Notes: generated from the letters alone by a model not told the origin. A stretch of 64,000 nucleotides of DNA from S010-25 sp964466455 (GCA_964466455.1 CAYXNL010000002.1:12451-76450), one strand, 5' to 3'. Counted from the first letter of the stretch, positions 25,808-35,028 are shown. Program-made: numbers and translations.

Positions 25808-27777
25808 TGCTGCATGGGGGCTGGCTGTACAGATTTGATTACAGGTGTAACGGTATTGTCTGTACTGGAAATTATTCCGTCTTTCTGCGTGGGCAGGGCT
25901 TCAATTTTAATTTCAGGTTTTATATAGACGGCACGTCCGTTAATAAATCTGGCCCATAACAGGTGGCGTATAATTCGCCCATTTTTATCCAGCTGGATAT
26001 TACCGGTTGCTCCGGAAAAACGCGCAAAATTATTTTCATGCAGGTATTGAAGATTAAACAGTAGATGGTAAGCATCAACTCCCAGTGCAAACAGACGGGT
26101 ATAACGTTGTTGATCGGGCCAGTTTGTTTTGAATATCTGTTTTAGTCGGTTCATGTTTTCTGCCATCTTACTATCAGATTTTGAGTTTTCCAGTACCCAG
26201 GGCATGTCACAGAATAACAGACCGTCCAGATCGTTATCACGGCTAACATCTGGGGTTCCGGTATAAACGCTTGATGTAGCGTATACCGGCAGGGCACCTG
26301 CATGATGAAATCTTAATGAAGGAACAATACCGCGGGCAGATCGGGGAGTGGCTGCGATAAAAATCATATCTACATCATGTCTGCGATAAGGCATAAATTT
26401 TAATTTTTCACCCAATGTATCTTGAATTCTATGGTATCGCATTGTACTCTGGTCGAGATTAAACAGCCGTCGTATGGGGCGGGAAAAATCGGCACTGGTG
26501 CTGGAATAGTCCTGTGTTGCAATAACATTGCCGCCAAGTTGTTCAAAATAGGCAGAAAATGCATTTTGAATACGTCGTCCCCAGTTATTGTCCGGTGCCA
26601 GTATTACCACTTTCTGCTTACCCTGGCGTATTGCCAGTTCTGCTACTTGCCGGGCTTCATCTTCCGGAGACAGGCCAAACTGAAAAAGATTATTCGTTTG
26701 CATCTGAGGGTTGTTACTATAATTTAAGGTCAGCACCGGTATGGGTAAATCATGTTGTTGCTCAAGTTTGCTGATAAGTGTTTTATCAAGTGGCCCGATA
26801 ATATTCGTTGCACCATCATCAATAGCCTGCTGGAGGAGTTGGCTAAAGGAGACATTTGGGTCGGCTGTATCATAAAACTTGAGGGTCGGTCGTGTTGTTG
26901 CATCGTCATCCGTATAGTAAGCACTTAATAGACCATTTTGGATGGTTACTGCGGCACCAGCAAATTTGCCCTGCTGGGGCAGTAGTACAGCAATGCGTTT
27001 CACTTTTATTGCGGTGGCGGTGTAGTCATCAATCAGGTGTGATAAAAATATATTGCTGACTGGCTGTTGTGGATGGCGAGTGCCCCAGTCCAGTACTGCA
27101 TTTTCAACTTTATTGATATTACGCTGTCCCTGTGAACTGAAGTTGCGCATAATACGTGCTAGATCTAGCCAGGCCAGGATTCCTGGATCCGTTGAAGTCT
27201 CCTGTTCTAAAGCAGTCGCAGACATACTCGATAAAACCGTCCAGATCTGTTCGTTATTTTTGAGCCTGGCATCGGCAGTGTCGAATTGTGTTTCAAGTTC
27301 CACTCGTGTTTTCACTGCACGCATTGAATAACCAAGGGCTGCATCAATATCGGCGAGTAGTATTTTTGCCTGTAATTGACGTGATTGACGTAGACTACCT
27401 GTTGGTGGTAACAGGGTAATTGCCTTTTCCGGATTATTTTCTGCAAGAGCTACTCTGGCCGCCAGCAGACGTGTTTCGCCCATAATTGCGGCATCGGGTT
27501 TCATGCTATCGAGTATTTTGCCAGCGGATTTCAGATCGTGTTTATAGTAAAACAGCCGGGCAGACCTGAGAAGTAGTCTCTGGCGTTGTTCACCGCGAAT
27601 TTCATTTGCCTGTGCTAAAGCCTGATTAGCCATATCACCCAGTTCGGCGGGGGTCATTTTAGACAGCGTTTCAGTATCCAGCGGTGTTGTGTTAATTTTT
27701 TTTAACGGGGAGATGCTGCAGGCGGACAGAAAAATACAGCAACAGAAAATGAGACGTTTTAAAGTTTGTATATTCAA
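25804..27777 (-). CDS. lpoA: Penicillin-binding protein activator LpoA (LppC lipoprotein)
   Basis: The proposed TTG at 27777 gives 657 residues with a lipoprotein signal: KRLIFCCCIFLSAC, lipidation at Cys20. The open frame continues upstream to 28113, but that part is antisense to rsmI. An N-terminal TPR-like helical region (to about residue 260) precedes a periplasmic-binding-protein-like domain (RIAVLLPQQGKFAGAA onward). In E. coli, LpoA reaches from the outer membrane to activate PBP1A. The ribosome site is weak, so the start is an inference from the lipobox. Confidence 0.9.
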   Translation of the reverse strand: MNIQTLKRLIFCCCIFLSACSISPLKKINTTPLDTETLSKMTPAELGDMANQALAQANEIRGEQRQRLLLRSARLFYYKHDLKSAGKILDSMKPDAAIMGETRLLAARVALAENNPEKAITLLPPTGSLRQSRQLQAKILLADIDAALGYSMRAVKTRVELETQFDTADARLKNNEQIWTVLSSMSATALEQETSTDPGILAWLDLARIMRNFSSQGQRNINKVENAVLDWGTRHPQQPVSNIFLSHLIDDYTATAIKVKRIAVLLPQQGKFAGAAVTIQNGLLSAYYTDDDATTRPTLKFYDTADPNVSFSQLLQQAIDDGATNIIGPLDKTLISKLEQQHDLPIPVLTLNYSNNPQMQTNNLFQFGLSPEDEARQVAELAIRQGKQKVVILAPDNNWGRRIQNAFSAYFEQLGGNVIATQDYSSTSADFSRPIRRLFNLDQSTMRYHRIQDTLGEKLKFMPYRRHDVDMIFIAATPRSARGIVPSLRFHHAGALPVYATSSVYTGTPDVSRDNDLDGLLFCDMPWVLENSKSDSKMAENMNRLKQIFKTNWPDQQRYTRLFALGVDAYHLLFNLQYLHENNFARFSGATGNIQLDKNGRIIRHLLWARFINGRAVYIKPEIKIEALPTQKDGIISSTDNTVTPVIKSVQPAPMQH

Positions 27778-27836
27778 GATACTATGTATATTGTAATTAA
27801 TGTCAGGAAGGTGAAGTATGTTTTGTAGGGCTGATT

Positions 27837-28691
27837 GTGTCAATTGAAATCTTACCGGGAAAGCTTTATCTGGTGGCAACACCGATAGGAAATCTGGGTG
27901 ATATAAGTCGTCGAGCCATTGAGATATTAACAGAAGTTGACATCGTTGCTGCTGAGGATACTCGCCATAGTCAGAAACTGTTATCCTACCTTGGTATATC
28001 GCCCCGCATGATAGCCTGTCATGAACATAATGAAGATCAGCTTGGTCCAAAATTAATTGGCTGGTTGCAGCAGGGTAAGTCGATAGCGCTAATCTCCGAT
28101 GCCGGTACACCACTGGTTAGTGACCCTGGTTACCGGCTGGTAAAGCTGGCGCATCATCATGATATTCAGGTTGTGCCGGTACCGGGAGCCTGTGCTGCGA
28201 TTGCAGCATTAAGTGGTGCTGGGCAGGCAACCGACCATTTCTGTTTTGAAGGTTTCGTACCGGCAAAGTCAGCGGCACGGGTGCAGGTTTTTGCAGCACT
28301 GAAGTACGAAAGGCGTACGATGATATTCTACGTATCCTGCCATCGTATCAGAGAAACACTGGATGATATGGTCGCCGTACTGGGTGAAAACAGAAATATT
28401 ACCTTTGCTCGTGAAATAACAAAAACATTTGAAACAATTCGGTGTACAACGCTGGCGGCGTTACGCCAGTTTGTTGCCGCAGATGAAAACCAGCGCAAAG
28501 GTGAGATCGTGCTGGTGCTTGAGGGTTGTCAGCAGCCACCGGATAATAACACCCAGACAACAAATTTTCTGAAAATCCTGTTGCAGGAGCTGCCGGTTAA
28601 GCAGGCGGTTTCTTTTGTAGTAAAAATGACCGGTGCCAATAAAAATGAAGTATATAAAAAAGCGCTCGCCTTAAAACAGGAACATGAATAG
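27837..28691 (+). CDS. rsmI: 16S rRNA 2'-O-methyltransferase (C1402)
   Basis: A 284-residue SAM methyltransferase of the tetrapyrrole-methylase fold: LYLVATPIGNLGD, AAEDTRHSQKLL, ISDAGTPLVSDPGYRLV and VPGACAAIAALSGAG. RsmI methylates the ribose of C1402 in 16S rRNA together with RsmH, encoded 9.5 kb downstream. It starts at GTG, 59 bases from the divergent lpoA start, and converges with accC. Confidence 0.96.
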   Translation: MSIEILPGKLYLVATPIGNLGDISRRAIEILTEVDIVAAEDTRHSQKLLSYLGISPRMIACHEHNEDQLGPKLIGWLQQGKSIALISDAGTPLVSDPGYRLVKLAHHHDIQVVPVPGACAAIAALSGAGQATDHFCFEGFVPAKSAARVQVFAALKYERRTMIFYVSCHRIRETLDDMVAVLGENRNITFAREITKTFETIRCTTLAALRQFVAADENQRKGEIVLVLEGCQQPPDNNTQTTNFLKILLQELPVKQAVSFVVKMTGANKNEVYKKALALKQEHE

Positions 28692-28719
28692 GAATGCCGG
28701 TCATGTCTGCTGTGATTAT

Positions 28720-30060
28720 TTATATCCCCAGTTTTTTTTCAAGGTAGTGAATATTAGTGCCACCGGCCTGGAAATTAGCATCATTCAGGATATCTTTATG
28801 CAGTTCAATGTTAGTACGAATGCCAGTGATGTTGATCTCATCCAGCGCGCCCCGCATTCTGGCAATAGCAACATCACGAGAACTGCCATAAGCAATTAAT
28901 TTACCAATCATGGAATCGTAGTTAGGCGGTACGGTGTAGCCACCATAAATATGGGTATCAACACGAATACCGGGCCCGCCTGGTGGATGGTAACGTTCGA
29001 TTTTCCCCGGTGATGGCATAAACGTGCGTGCATCTTCTGCGTTGAGGCGGCATTCAATGGCATGCCCGCGAATTTCAATATCGCTTTGTTTGTAACGTAG
29101 TTTTTCCCCGGAGGCAATGTAGAGTTGCTCTTTAATAATATCAACACCGGTAATCATTTCAGTAACAGGGTGTTCAACCTGTATCCGGGTGTTCATTTCA
29201 ATAAAGTAAAACTCATTGTCCTGGTAGAGAAATTCAAAAGTGCCAACACCTCGGTAACGCATTTTATTGCAGGCATCAACACAGCGCTGACCAATTTTTT
29301 TACGCTGTTTGGGAGTAATGCCGGGGGCGGGTGCTTCCTCCAGTACTTTCTGGTTGCGGCGTTGCATCGAACAATCACGCTCGCCCAGGTGAATAGCATT
29401 GCCCTGACCATCAGATAATATCTGAATTTCTATATGACGGGGCATCTGTAGATATTTTTCCATATAAACCGTACTGTTGCCAAAAAAGCTACCCGCTTCC
29501 TGTCTGGTAAGATTTATTGAACTTTGCAAAGTGGCATCGGAGTGTACGACACGCATACCGCGTCCACCACCACCGCCAGCGGCTTTAATAATGATGGGGT
29601 AGCCAATTTTATTTGCCAGCGCCAGATTAATATCAGAATCATTACCCAGCGGGCCGTCTGAACCGGGTACACAGGGCACCCCGGCGCTTTTCATGGTTTC
29701 AATGGCGGCGACTTTATCTCCCATGGTTCGAATAGATTCCGGTGTCGGTCCGATAAAAATAAAACCACTATCTTCAACGCGCTCGGCGAAATCAGCATTT
29801 TCAGATAAAAAACCATAGCCGGGATGGATGCCCATGGCATCGGTCACTTCTGCGGCACTGATGATTGCCGGTATATTCAGGTAACTCTGGTCGGATGGTG
29901 CAGGGCCAATACAGACTGTTTCGTCCGCCAGACGAACATGCTTTAAATCACGATCGACATCGGAATGTACTGCAACCGTCTTAATACCCAGTTCACGGCA
30001 GGCACGCAATATACGTAATGCTATTTCGCCGCGGTTAGCGATAACAACTTTGGATAACAT
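28720..30060 (-). CDS. accC: Acetyl-CoA carboxylase, biotin carboxylase subunit
   Basis: A 446-residue ATP-grasp enzyme. Markers include MLSKVVIANRGEIALRILRA, the glycine-rich loop AAGGGGGRGMR, and EMNTRIQVEHPVTE. It carboxylates the biotin on AccB using ATP and bicarbonate for fatty-acid synthesis. It lies 9 bases after accB in an aroQ-accB-accC operon. Confidence 0.98.
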   Translation of the reverse strand: MLSKVVIANRGEIALRILRACRELGIKTVAVHSDVDRDLKHVRLADETVCIGPAPSDQSYLNIPAIISAAEVTDAMGIHPGYGFLSENADFAERVEDSGFIFIGPTPESIRTMGDKVAAIETMKSAGVPCVPGSDGPLGNDSDINLALANKIGYPIIIKAAGGGGGRGMRVVHSDATLQSSINLTRQEAGSFFGNSTVYMEKYLQMPRHIEIQILSDGQGNAIHLGERDCSMQRRNQKVLEEAPAPGITPKQRKKIGQRCVDACNKMRYRGVGTFEFLYQDNEFYFIEMNTRIQVEHPVTEMITGVDIIKEQLYIASGEKLRYKQSDIEIRGHAIECRLNAEDARTFMPSPGKIERYHPPGGPGIRVDTHIYGGYTVPPNYDSMIGKLIAYGSSRDVAIARMRGALDEINITGIRTNIELHKDILNDANFQAGGTNIHYLEKKLGI

Positions 30061-30069
30061 AATAGTGCC

Positions 30070-30516
30070 TTACTCAATAACAATGAGTGGTTGGCCGAAT
30101 TCAACTGGCTGTGTGTTTTCAACTAGAACTTCCTTGACTGTACCGGACTTGTCCGCTTCAATCTGGTTGAGAATTTTCATTGCTTCAATAATACAGATGG
30201 TATCGCCCTCATTCACACTATCGCCGATCTTGACAAAATCGGGTGCTCCTGGGGAAGGAGCGCTGTAAAAAGTACCCACCATGGGTGCGTTTACTGTGTG
30301 GCCGCTTATTTCATCGGTTGCATCGTTGCTCTCCGATTTTGTTTCCATACTGGCATTATCGGGTGGTGGGGCAACCGCATACTGTTGTACGGGCATGGGC
30401 GCTGGTGCAGCGTAGCGGGAGATGCGTATAGATTCTTCGCCCTCATTTATTTCGATTTCGGCAATACCGGATTCTTCCAGTAGTTCAATGAGTTTTTTAA
30501 CTTTGCGTATATCCAT
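30070..30516 (-). CDS. accB: Biotin carboxyl carrier protein of acetyl-CoA carboxylase
   Basis: A 148-residue protein with an N-terminal helical region, an alanine/proline linker (about 36-52) and a biotinyl domain. The biotinylation lysine is Lys114 in EAMKILNQIEA; the motif is EAMKI rather than the common EAMKM. It shuttles carboxylated biotin between AccC and AccAD. It is 5 bases after aroQ. Confidence 0.97.
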   Translation of the reverse strand: MDIRKVKKLIELLEESGIAEIEINEGEESIRISRYAAPAPMPVQQYAVAPPPDNASMETKSESNDATDEISGHTVNAPMVGTFYSAPSPGAPDFVKIGDSVNEGDTICIIEAMKILNQIEADKSGTVKEVLVENTQPVEFGQPLIVIE

Positions 30517-30521
30517 CAGGA

Positions 30522-30965
30522 TTACCCTTTGTTTAAATAAGTAAATGCAGCTCGTAAAGCAAGTTCGTAGCCCTGTGTACCAAGGCCAGAAATAACACCC
30601 ACTGCAATATCAGAAAAATAGGAATGTTCACGAAAGGCTTCGCGCGCATGAACGTTGGATAAATGAATTTCAATAAACGGAATTTGTACCGCACTTATTG
30701 CATCACGTAGTGCAATGCTGGTGTGCGTGAAGGCCGCAGGATTGATAATAATAAAACGTGTTTTATCTGTTTGTGCCTGATGAATACGGGCGATCAGTTC
30801 CGCTTCGGCATTGCTCTGGTAACTGTCAATACTCAGTTTGTAGCGTTGTGCCAGGTTTTGCAACCGGGTGGTAATGGATTCGAGTGTATCAAAGCCATAG
30901 TGTTCGGGTTCGCGGGTGCCTAGCAGGTTTAAGTTGGGGCCGTTTAGTACAAGCAGGTCAGGCAT
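30522..30965 (-). CDS. aroQ: 3-dehydroquinate dehydratase, type II
   Basis: A 147-residue type II enzyme: LVLNGPNLNLLGTREPEHYG at the N-terminus, IINPAAFTHTSIALRDA and EIHLSNVHAREAFREHSYF. It catalyses the third step of the shikimate pathway. The aroQ-accB-accC order is a common proteobacterial operon, and it is probably transcribed from the 115-base spacer upstream. Confidence 0.97.
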   Translation of the reverse strand: MPDLLVLNGPNLNLLGTREPEHYGFDTLESITTRLQNLAQRYKLSIDSYQSNAEAELIARIHQAQTDKTRFIIINPAAFTHTSIALRDAISAVQIPFIEIHLSNVHAREAFREHSYFSDIAVGVISGLGTQGYELALRAAFTYLNKG

Positions 30966-31080
30966 GAAGGTGTATTGGTGAAAATATTAAAAGATATTAG
31001 TAATTGTGCATAACTGTAGAGAAAAAGTCCACTATTTCGTCGAATTTGTGGCGAAATTAATTGGTAATAAAGAAATTATA

Positions 31081-31617
31081 TCAGTTACTACCGATGCCAA
31101 GCCGCTTTAATATTGATATTGCACGGTTTTTGCTGAGTTCTCCAGTGAATGTGGCGCTAATTTTACCTTTCCTGTCTATAAATACTGAGTAAGGAAGACT
31201 GTCAGTTCTGTTTCCATAACGTTTTGCCAGGCCCATAGCTTCTTCCTGAGCGGCCATGATCGGGTAGTTTATCTTCATTTTCTTTGCAAATTTACGTACG
31301 TTTGGTTCGTTATCAACGGCAATGCCGATTATCTGGAAGTTCTGCCCGCCATATTTTTTCTGTAGCTGGATAAATTCAGGCGTTTCACGTCGGCAGGGCG
31401 GGCACCAGGTCGCCCAGAAATTTAACAGTATGACTTTATTATTCCATTCCCGGATAGAGCGCATTTTGCCATGCAGGTCTTCAATCGCAAATTCCGGTCG
31501 CATCTGTCCGATAATCGGCCTGTGATCCGGTTTGTTAAGGCCTCTATAGGTTTGAAATACGTAGTAGCTGCCGCCACTAATCACCATGATAGTGATAAAA
31601 ATAAATATATTTTTCAT
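31081..31617 (-). CDS. TlpA/ResA-like thiol-disulfide oxidoreductase
   Basis: A 178-residue protein with an N-terminal signal anchor (about residues 3-21) and a periplasmic thioredoxin-like domain. The redox motif WCPPC sits in NFWATWCPPCRRETPEF. Such proteins act as reductants, for example in cytochrome c maturation. It begins 47 bases after the dsbD stop, so DsbD is its likely electron source. Whether it is a CcmG, ResA or TlpA functional equivalent cannot be told. Confidence 0.9.
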   Translation of the reverse strand: MKNIFIFITIMVISGGSYYVFQTYRGLNKPDHRPIIGQMRPEFAIEDLHGKMRSIREWNNKVILLNFWATWCPPCRRETPEFIQLQKKYGGQNFQIIGIAVDNEPNVRKFAKKMKINYPIMAAQEEAMGLAKRYGNRTDSLPYSVFIDRKGKISATFTGELSKNRAISILKRLGIGSN

Positions 31618-31664
31618 CTTACCTGGATAATTAGAGAAATAGATTTCTTCAGAGGTTCCCTAAT

Positions 31665-33530
31665 TTAAATATCCGCTTTCAGCGCGCGCCTGATGTGTGC
31701 AGCAAACTGTCTGGCCTTCATATAACCGACTACACGATAGTTTCTATGCTCCTTACCTTTGGTATCAAAAAACATAATGGATGGTGGTCCGATGATGCCA
31801 AAGTGTTTGTATAACTGAACGTCCTGTTTATCGTTAGCAGTAACGTTGGCCTGTAATAAAACCACACCTCGCAGCGCGCTCTTTACGCTGGGGTTGGTAA
31901 AAGTAAACACTTCCATTTCCTTGCAGGATACACACCAGTCAGCATAAAAATCCAGCATAACCGGTTTACCGGCTGCTTTTGCCTCTGCCAGTGCAGCGTT
32001 TAAGCCTTTAATTCCTTTAATCTGTTTAAACGTTAATGCTGAGTGTTGCTGTTGTGAAGAAGATGAAGTAATCGTTTCCAGACCTTCCAGTGGCTGGAGA
32101 ACGTTACGATTTCCACCCGCCAGACCAAGCAGAATAATAATGCCGTAGATCAGAAATACGATCCCAAAACCTTTCCATAACCTTTTCCAGCCATTGCTGC
32201 CGCTGGGTAAACTGTCTATTGCGCCCATATAAATGGCAGAGACGATAATCAGTATTGCCCATAATGACATGGTTAAAGTAACCGGTGCTACTCTTTCCAG
32301 TAACCAGATGGCGAGAGCCAGCAGAAGTACACCGAATACTGCTTTCACAGCATCCATCCATTTGCCCGCTTTGGGTAACAGTTTGCCAGCAGAAGCACCA
32401 ATTAATAATAGAGGTGTACCCATCCCCATGCTTAATGCAAACAGTGCCATTCCTCCAAGCAAGGCATCACCGGTGTTGGCAATATACAGTAATGCACCAA
32501 CCAGTGGAGCGGTAACACAGGGGCCGACAATCAGTGCGGACAGAAAGCCCATGATGGCGACACCAATTAACGTGCCACCATGCTGACTATTGCTTGCACT
32601 AGTTAATTTGTTTTGAATACTGGCGGGCATTTGCAGTTCGTAGAAGCCGAACATGGAAAAGGCGAGTGCGACAAAAATAGCTGAAAAGCCACTAATAATC
32701 CACGGATTCTGGAACCATGCCTGGATGTTTTCACCTGATAGACCAACCAGGACACCAACAATAGTGTAGGTGGCGGCCATTGCCAGCACATAGACCGCAG
32801 ATAGTAACAGTGCCTTGCGGGTAGAAATATCCTTCCCCTGACCAACAATAATGCCTGATAGAATCGGGATCATTGGAAATACGCAGGGAGTAAAAGCAAG
32901 TAGCAGGCCGGCACCAAAAAATATCAGCAGGGTTAATAGAGTATTGCCATTTTTCAATGTGTCAGCAATTTTATCCTGCGCCGAAAGGGGTGCCGTACTA
33001 GCGCTTGACTGGGCAGGGGTGGATGTGGCTGATTGTGCGGCAGCAGCAGTGGATATCGGGGAGAGCTTTATTTTAAATGTACGTATTTGTGGCGGGTAGC
33101 AAATTCCGGATATTTCAGAGCAGCCCTGATAACGAACCTTGAAACTGACTTCTTTGCCCGCATTACCTGTATAGTGGTAGGGTAATGTGGCGGTGGCAAA
33201 ATGGTGGTAGACGTGCAGGGTTTTATTAAACACGGGGTCTGCTTTCGGTTCCCCTTTGGGCATGATCAGTGGCTGGGTTTGTACCGATGAATCATCTATG
33301 GTGATCTTCATTTGGTCACGATACAGGTAGTGGCCTTTGGCAATCACCCATTTGGCGGTAAATTGTCCAGGTTTGGGTTGTATAGTTAGCTGGAAAGCCT
33401 GATCGGGATCCAGAATCTTATCCTGCCCGCTGAGTCCATCAAGAAGATTTAAGTTGTTGCCTGCGAAAAGTGGCAGGCTCACGCTGAGCAATAACAGTGT
33501 GGAAAATAAGCGGGATAAAAAATTATTCAT
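31665..33530 (-). CDS. dsbD: Thiol:disulfide interchange protein DsbD
   Basis: A 621-residue protein with a signal peptide, an N-terminal periplasmic domain (cysteines in YQGCSEISGICYPP), eight or so membrane helices with cysteines in TPCVFPMIP and GPCVTAPL, and a C-terminal thioredoxin domain with DWCVSCKEME. It moves electrons from cytoplasmic thioredoxin to periplasmic acceptors. All three cysteine pairs are present. The TlpA-like partner follows in the same direction. Confidence 0.96.
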   Translation of the reverse strand: MNNFLSRLFSTLLLLSVSLPLFAGNNLNLLDGLSGQDKILDPDQAFQLTIQPKPGQFTAKWVIAKGHYLYRDQMKITIDDSSVQTQPLIMPKGEPKADPVFNKTLHVYHHFATATLPYHYTGNAGKEVSFKVRYQGCSEISGICYPPQIRTFKIKLSPISTAAAAQSATSTPAQSSASTAPLSAQDKIADTLKNGNTLLTLLIFFGAGLLLAFTPCVFPMIPILSGIIVGQGKDISTRKALLLSAVYVLAMAATYTIVGVLVGLSGENIQAWFQNPWIISGFSAIFVALAFSMFGFYELQMPASIQNKLTSASNSQHGGTLIGVAIMGFLSALIVGPCVTAPLVGALLYIANTGDALLGGMALFALSMGMGTPLLLIGASAGKLLPKAGKWMDAVKAVFGVLLLALAIWLLERVAPVTLTMSLWAILIIVSAIYMGAIDSLPSGSNGWKRLWKGFGIVFLIYGIIILLGLAGGNRNVLQPLEGLETITSSSSQQQHSALTFKQIKGIKGLNAALAEAKAAGKPVMLDFYADWCVSCKEMEVFTFTNPSVKSALRGVVLLQANVTANDKQDVQLYKHFGIIGPPSIMFFDTKGKEHRNYRVVGYMKARQFAAHIRRALKADI

Positions 33531-33884
33531 ATTAGATTCCAGGGTAATATATATTGGCGTGGTGTATGGGGATATGGGGTAATTTTAGCGTATTATTGAC
33601 GTTCAAATTTAGACACAAAAAGTTAACAGGGTTCATTTCAGGGTTGGTTTATTCGCGTTTTATACCTGTTTAATCCAGTTATCTCTTCACAAAACCGGTC
33701 GTTAGAGAGAAGATATCACATAAATTATACTCTACCTGATTGTTCAGGCCGATTATTCAGGCCGATTATTCAGCCGATTGCTCAGAAATTTCTGTTGCAT
33801 GGCGAAGTGGATGCCCGTGCAGGGAATTATTTAAATCATAGCGTATCCATAGTATATTCACTAATGTTTTCGGGTAAAAACCTA
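33531..33884. other. 354-base divergent spacer between dsbD and fxsA
   Basis: No gene seen. It should contain the divergent promoters of dsbD and fxsA; a TATACT hexamer at about 33727 could be a -10 element, but no matching -35 is clear. A short tandem repeat occupies 33738-33785. Confidence 0.6.
33738..33785. repeat. 13-bp tandem repeat, about 3.7 copies
   Basis: GATTGTTCAGGCC, GATTATTCAGGCC, GATTATTCAGCC and GATTGCTCAG follow one another without gaps, so the period is 13 with one base lost in the third unit. It lies 100 bases before the fxsA start. Function unknown; it could be replication slippage or a repeated operator. Confidence 0.85.
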
Positions 33885-34391
33885 ATGTTAAGAAACTGGC
33901 CATTATTATTTATTGTTATTCCGCTGATGGAACTGTACTTTATGATTAAAGTTGGTGAATATATTGGTGCTTTCTGGACGATTGCACTGGTACTGATTAC
34001 CGCTTTTATTGGGGTAAATATGTTGCGTTACCAGGGTATGAATATGCTGACACGGGCGCAACGCAGTCTGTCGCAGGGCACCTTGCCAGCAATGGAAATG
34101 ATGGAAGGAATGGTGCTTGCGGTGGGTGGTGTGTTATTAATTACCCCTGGTTTTATTACTGATATTCTGGGGTTTTTATGTATGATTCCAGTAACGCGCC
34201 GTATCATTATCCGGGTAATTATTTCACGCGGGGGTATTCATCAAAGTCATTTTGGTGCAGGCGATTTTTATGAACAGCCTCATAAAGATGAATTTATTGA
34301 TGGGTTTCAGCGCGGGCATGAGCAAAAAGAGCCTGCTGAACCCGTTCGTAAAGGCCGTATCATTGAAGGTGAATGCCATCACGAAGACTAA
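33885..34391 (+). CDS. fxsA: FxsA family membrane protein
   Basis: The ATG at 33885 gives 168 residues beginning MLRNWPLLFIVIPLMELYF, aligned with the usual FxsA start; the frame extends upstream to 33795 but those residues are not family-like. Three to four membrane segments are followed by a charged cytoplasmic tail. E. coli FxsA relieves phage T7 exclusion by F plasmids; its native role is unclear. The fxsA-groES-groEL arrangement is common in gammaproteobacteria. Confidence 0.9.
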   Translation: MLRNWPLLFIVIPLMELYFMIKVGEYIGAFWTIALVLITAFIGVNMLRYQGMNMLTRAQRSLSQGTLPAMEMMEGMVLAVGGVLLITPGFITDILGFLCMIPVTRRIIIRVIISRGGIHQSHFGAGDFYEQPHKDEFIDGFQRGHEQKEPAEPVRKGRIIEGECHHED

Positions 34392-34517
34392 CCAGACGGT
34401 TCCCCGGTATAATTACTTTTTATAGTCGGATTCTTTATTTCCTGCCCTTGAAATTCCCATTATCACCCACATTTAACCTTTTAACATAAATAGGACGAGT
34501 TTTCGGTGTTGATTTGC

Positions 34518-34545
34518 TTGACTCTGATAGATTCGTCATTATGAT
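34518..34545 (+). promoter_or_regulatory. Sigma-70-type promoter of groESL
   Basis: TTGACT (34518-34523) and TATGAT (34540-34545) are separated by 16 bases. The -10 box abuts the CIRCE operator, so a bound HrcA would cover the transcription start. There is no clear CCCCAT -10 for sigma-32 here. Confidence 0.75.
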
Positions 34546-34571
34546 TAGCACTCATAGCAAGAGAGTGCTAA
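34545..34571 (+). promoter_or_regulatory. CIRCE operator (HrcA binding site)
   Basis: TTAGCACTC, nine bases, GAGTGCTAA: an exact match to the CIRCE inverted repeat, 51 bases before the groES start. It predicts repression of groESL by HrcA, relieved on heat shock. hrcA itself is not in the window. Confidence 0.95.
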
Positions 34572-34622
34572 AAACAGTGATCTCATTCGTCAATTAATTA
34601 TCTTAAAAGAGGGTTATAAAAA

Positions 34623-34913
34623 ATGAAAATACGTCCGTTACACGACCGTGTTGTTGTTAAACGTATGGAAGAAGAACGCACCAGTGCTGGTGGCATCGTA
34701 ATTCCTGATTCGGCAGCAGAAAAACCGGTCAAAGGTGAAGTGCTGGCTGTCGGCAACGGTAAAATTGCTGATTCAGGTGAAGTTCATGCACTGGATGTAA
34801 AAGTCGGTGATCAGGTACTGTTTGGTAAATATTCCGGTACTGAGCTTAAAGTGGATGGCGAAGAAGTTCTGATTATGCGTGAAGAAGACATACTGGGTGT
34901 GTTTGCAGCATAA
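34623..34913 (+). CDS. groES: Co-chaperonin GroES
   Basis: A 96-residue protein with the normal start MKIRPLHDRVVVKRMEEE, a mobile loop (SAGGIVIPDSAAEKP) and the C-terminal EEDILGVFA. It forms the heptameric lid of GroEL. It is the first gene of groESL under the CIRCE promoter, with GAGGGTT upstream. The 115-base gap to groEL is long and holds a tandem repeat. Confidence 0.98.
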   Translation: MKIRPLHDRVVVKRMEEERTSAGGIVIPDSAAEKPVKGEVLAVGNGKIADSGEVHALDVKVGDQVLFGKYSGTELKVDGEEVLIMREEDILGVFAA

Positions 34914-34940
34914 GTGATTGACCACGCAGTCATCATGCAG

Positions 34941-34992
34941 AGTAATCAGACATAAGTAATCAGACACTAAGTAATCAGAAACAGTAGTCAGA
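34941..34992. repeat. 14-15 bp tandem repeat within the groES-groEL spacer
   Basis: AGTAATCAGACATA, AGTAATCAGACACTA, AGTAATCAGAAAC and a fourth partial AGTAGTCAGA follow in series. It lies inside the groESL transcript, ending about 36 bases before groEL. Effect on the message is unknown. Confidence 0.85.
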
Positions 34993-35028
34993 TTTAATTA
35001 TTTAATAGTATTCTAAGAGGAAGAAAAC

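Noticed and set aside
27778..28113. N-terminal extension of the lpoA frame by 112 residues
   Set aside because: It is antisense to rsmI and upstream of a clear lipobox signal peptide, so it is not part of the mature protein.
33738..34992. CRISPR-like repeats near fxsA and groES
   Set aside because: The units are 13-15 bases, directly abutting with no unique spacers, and no cas gene is present.
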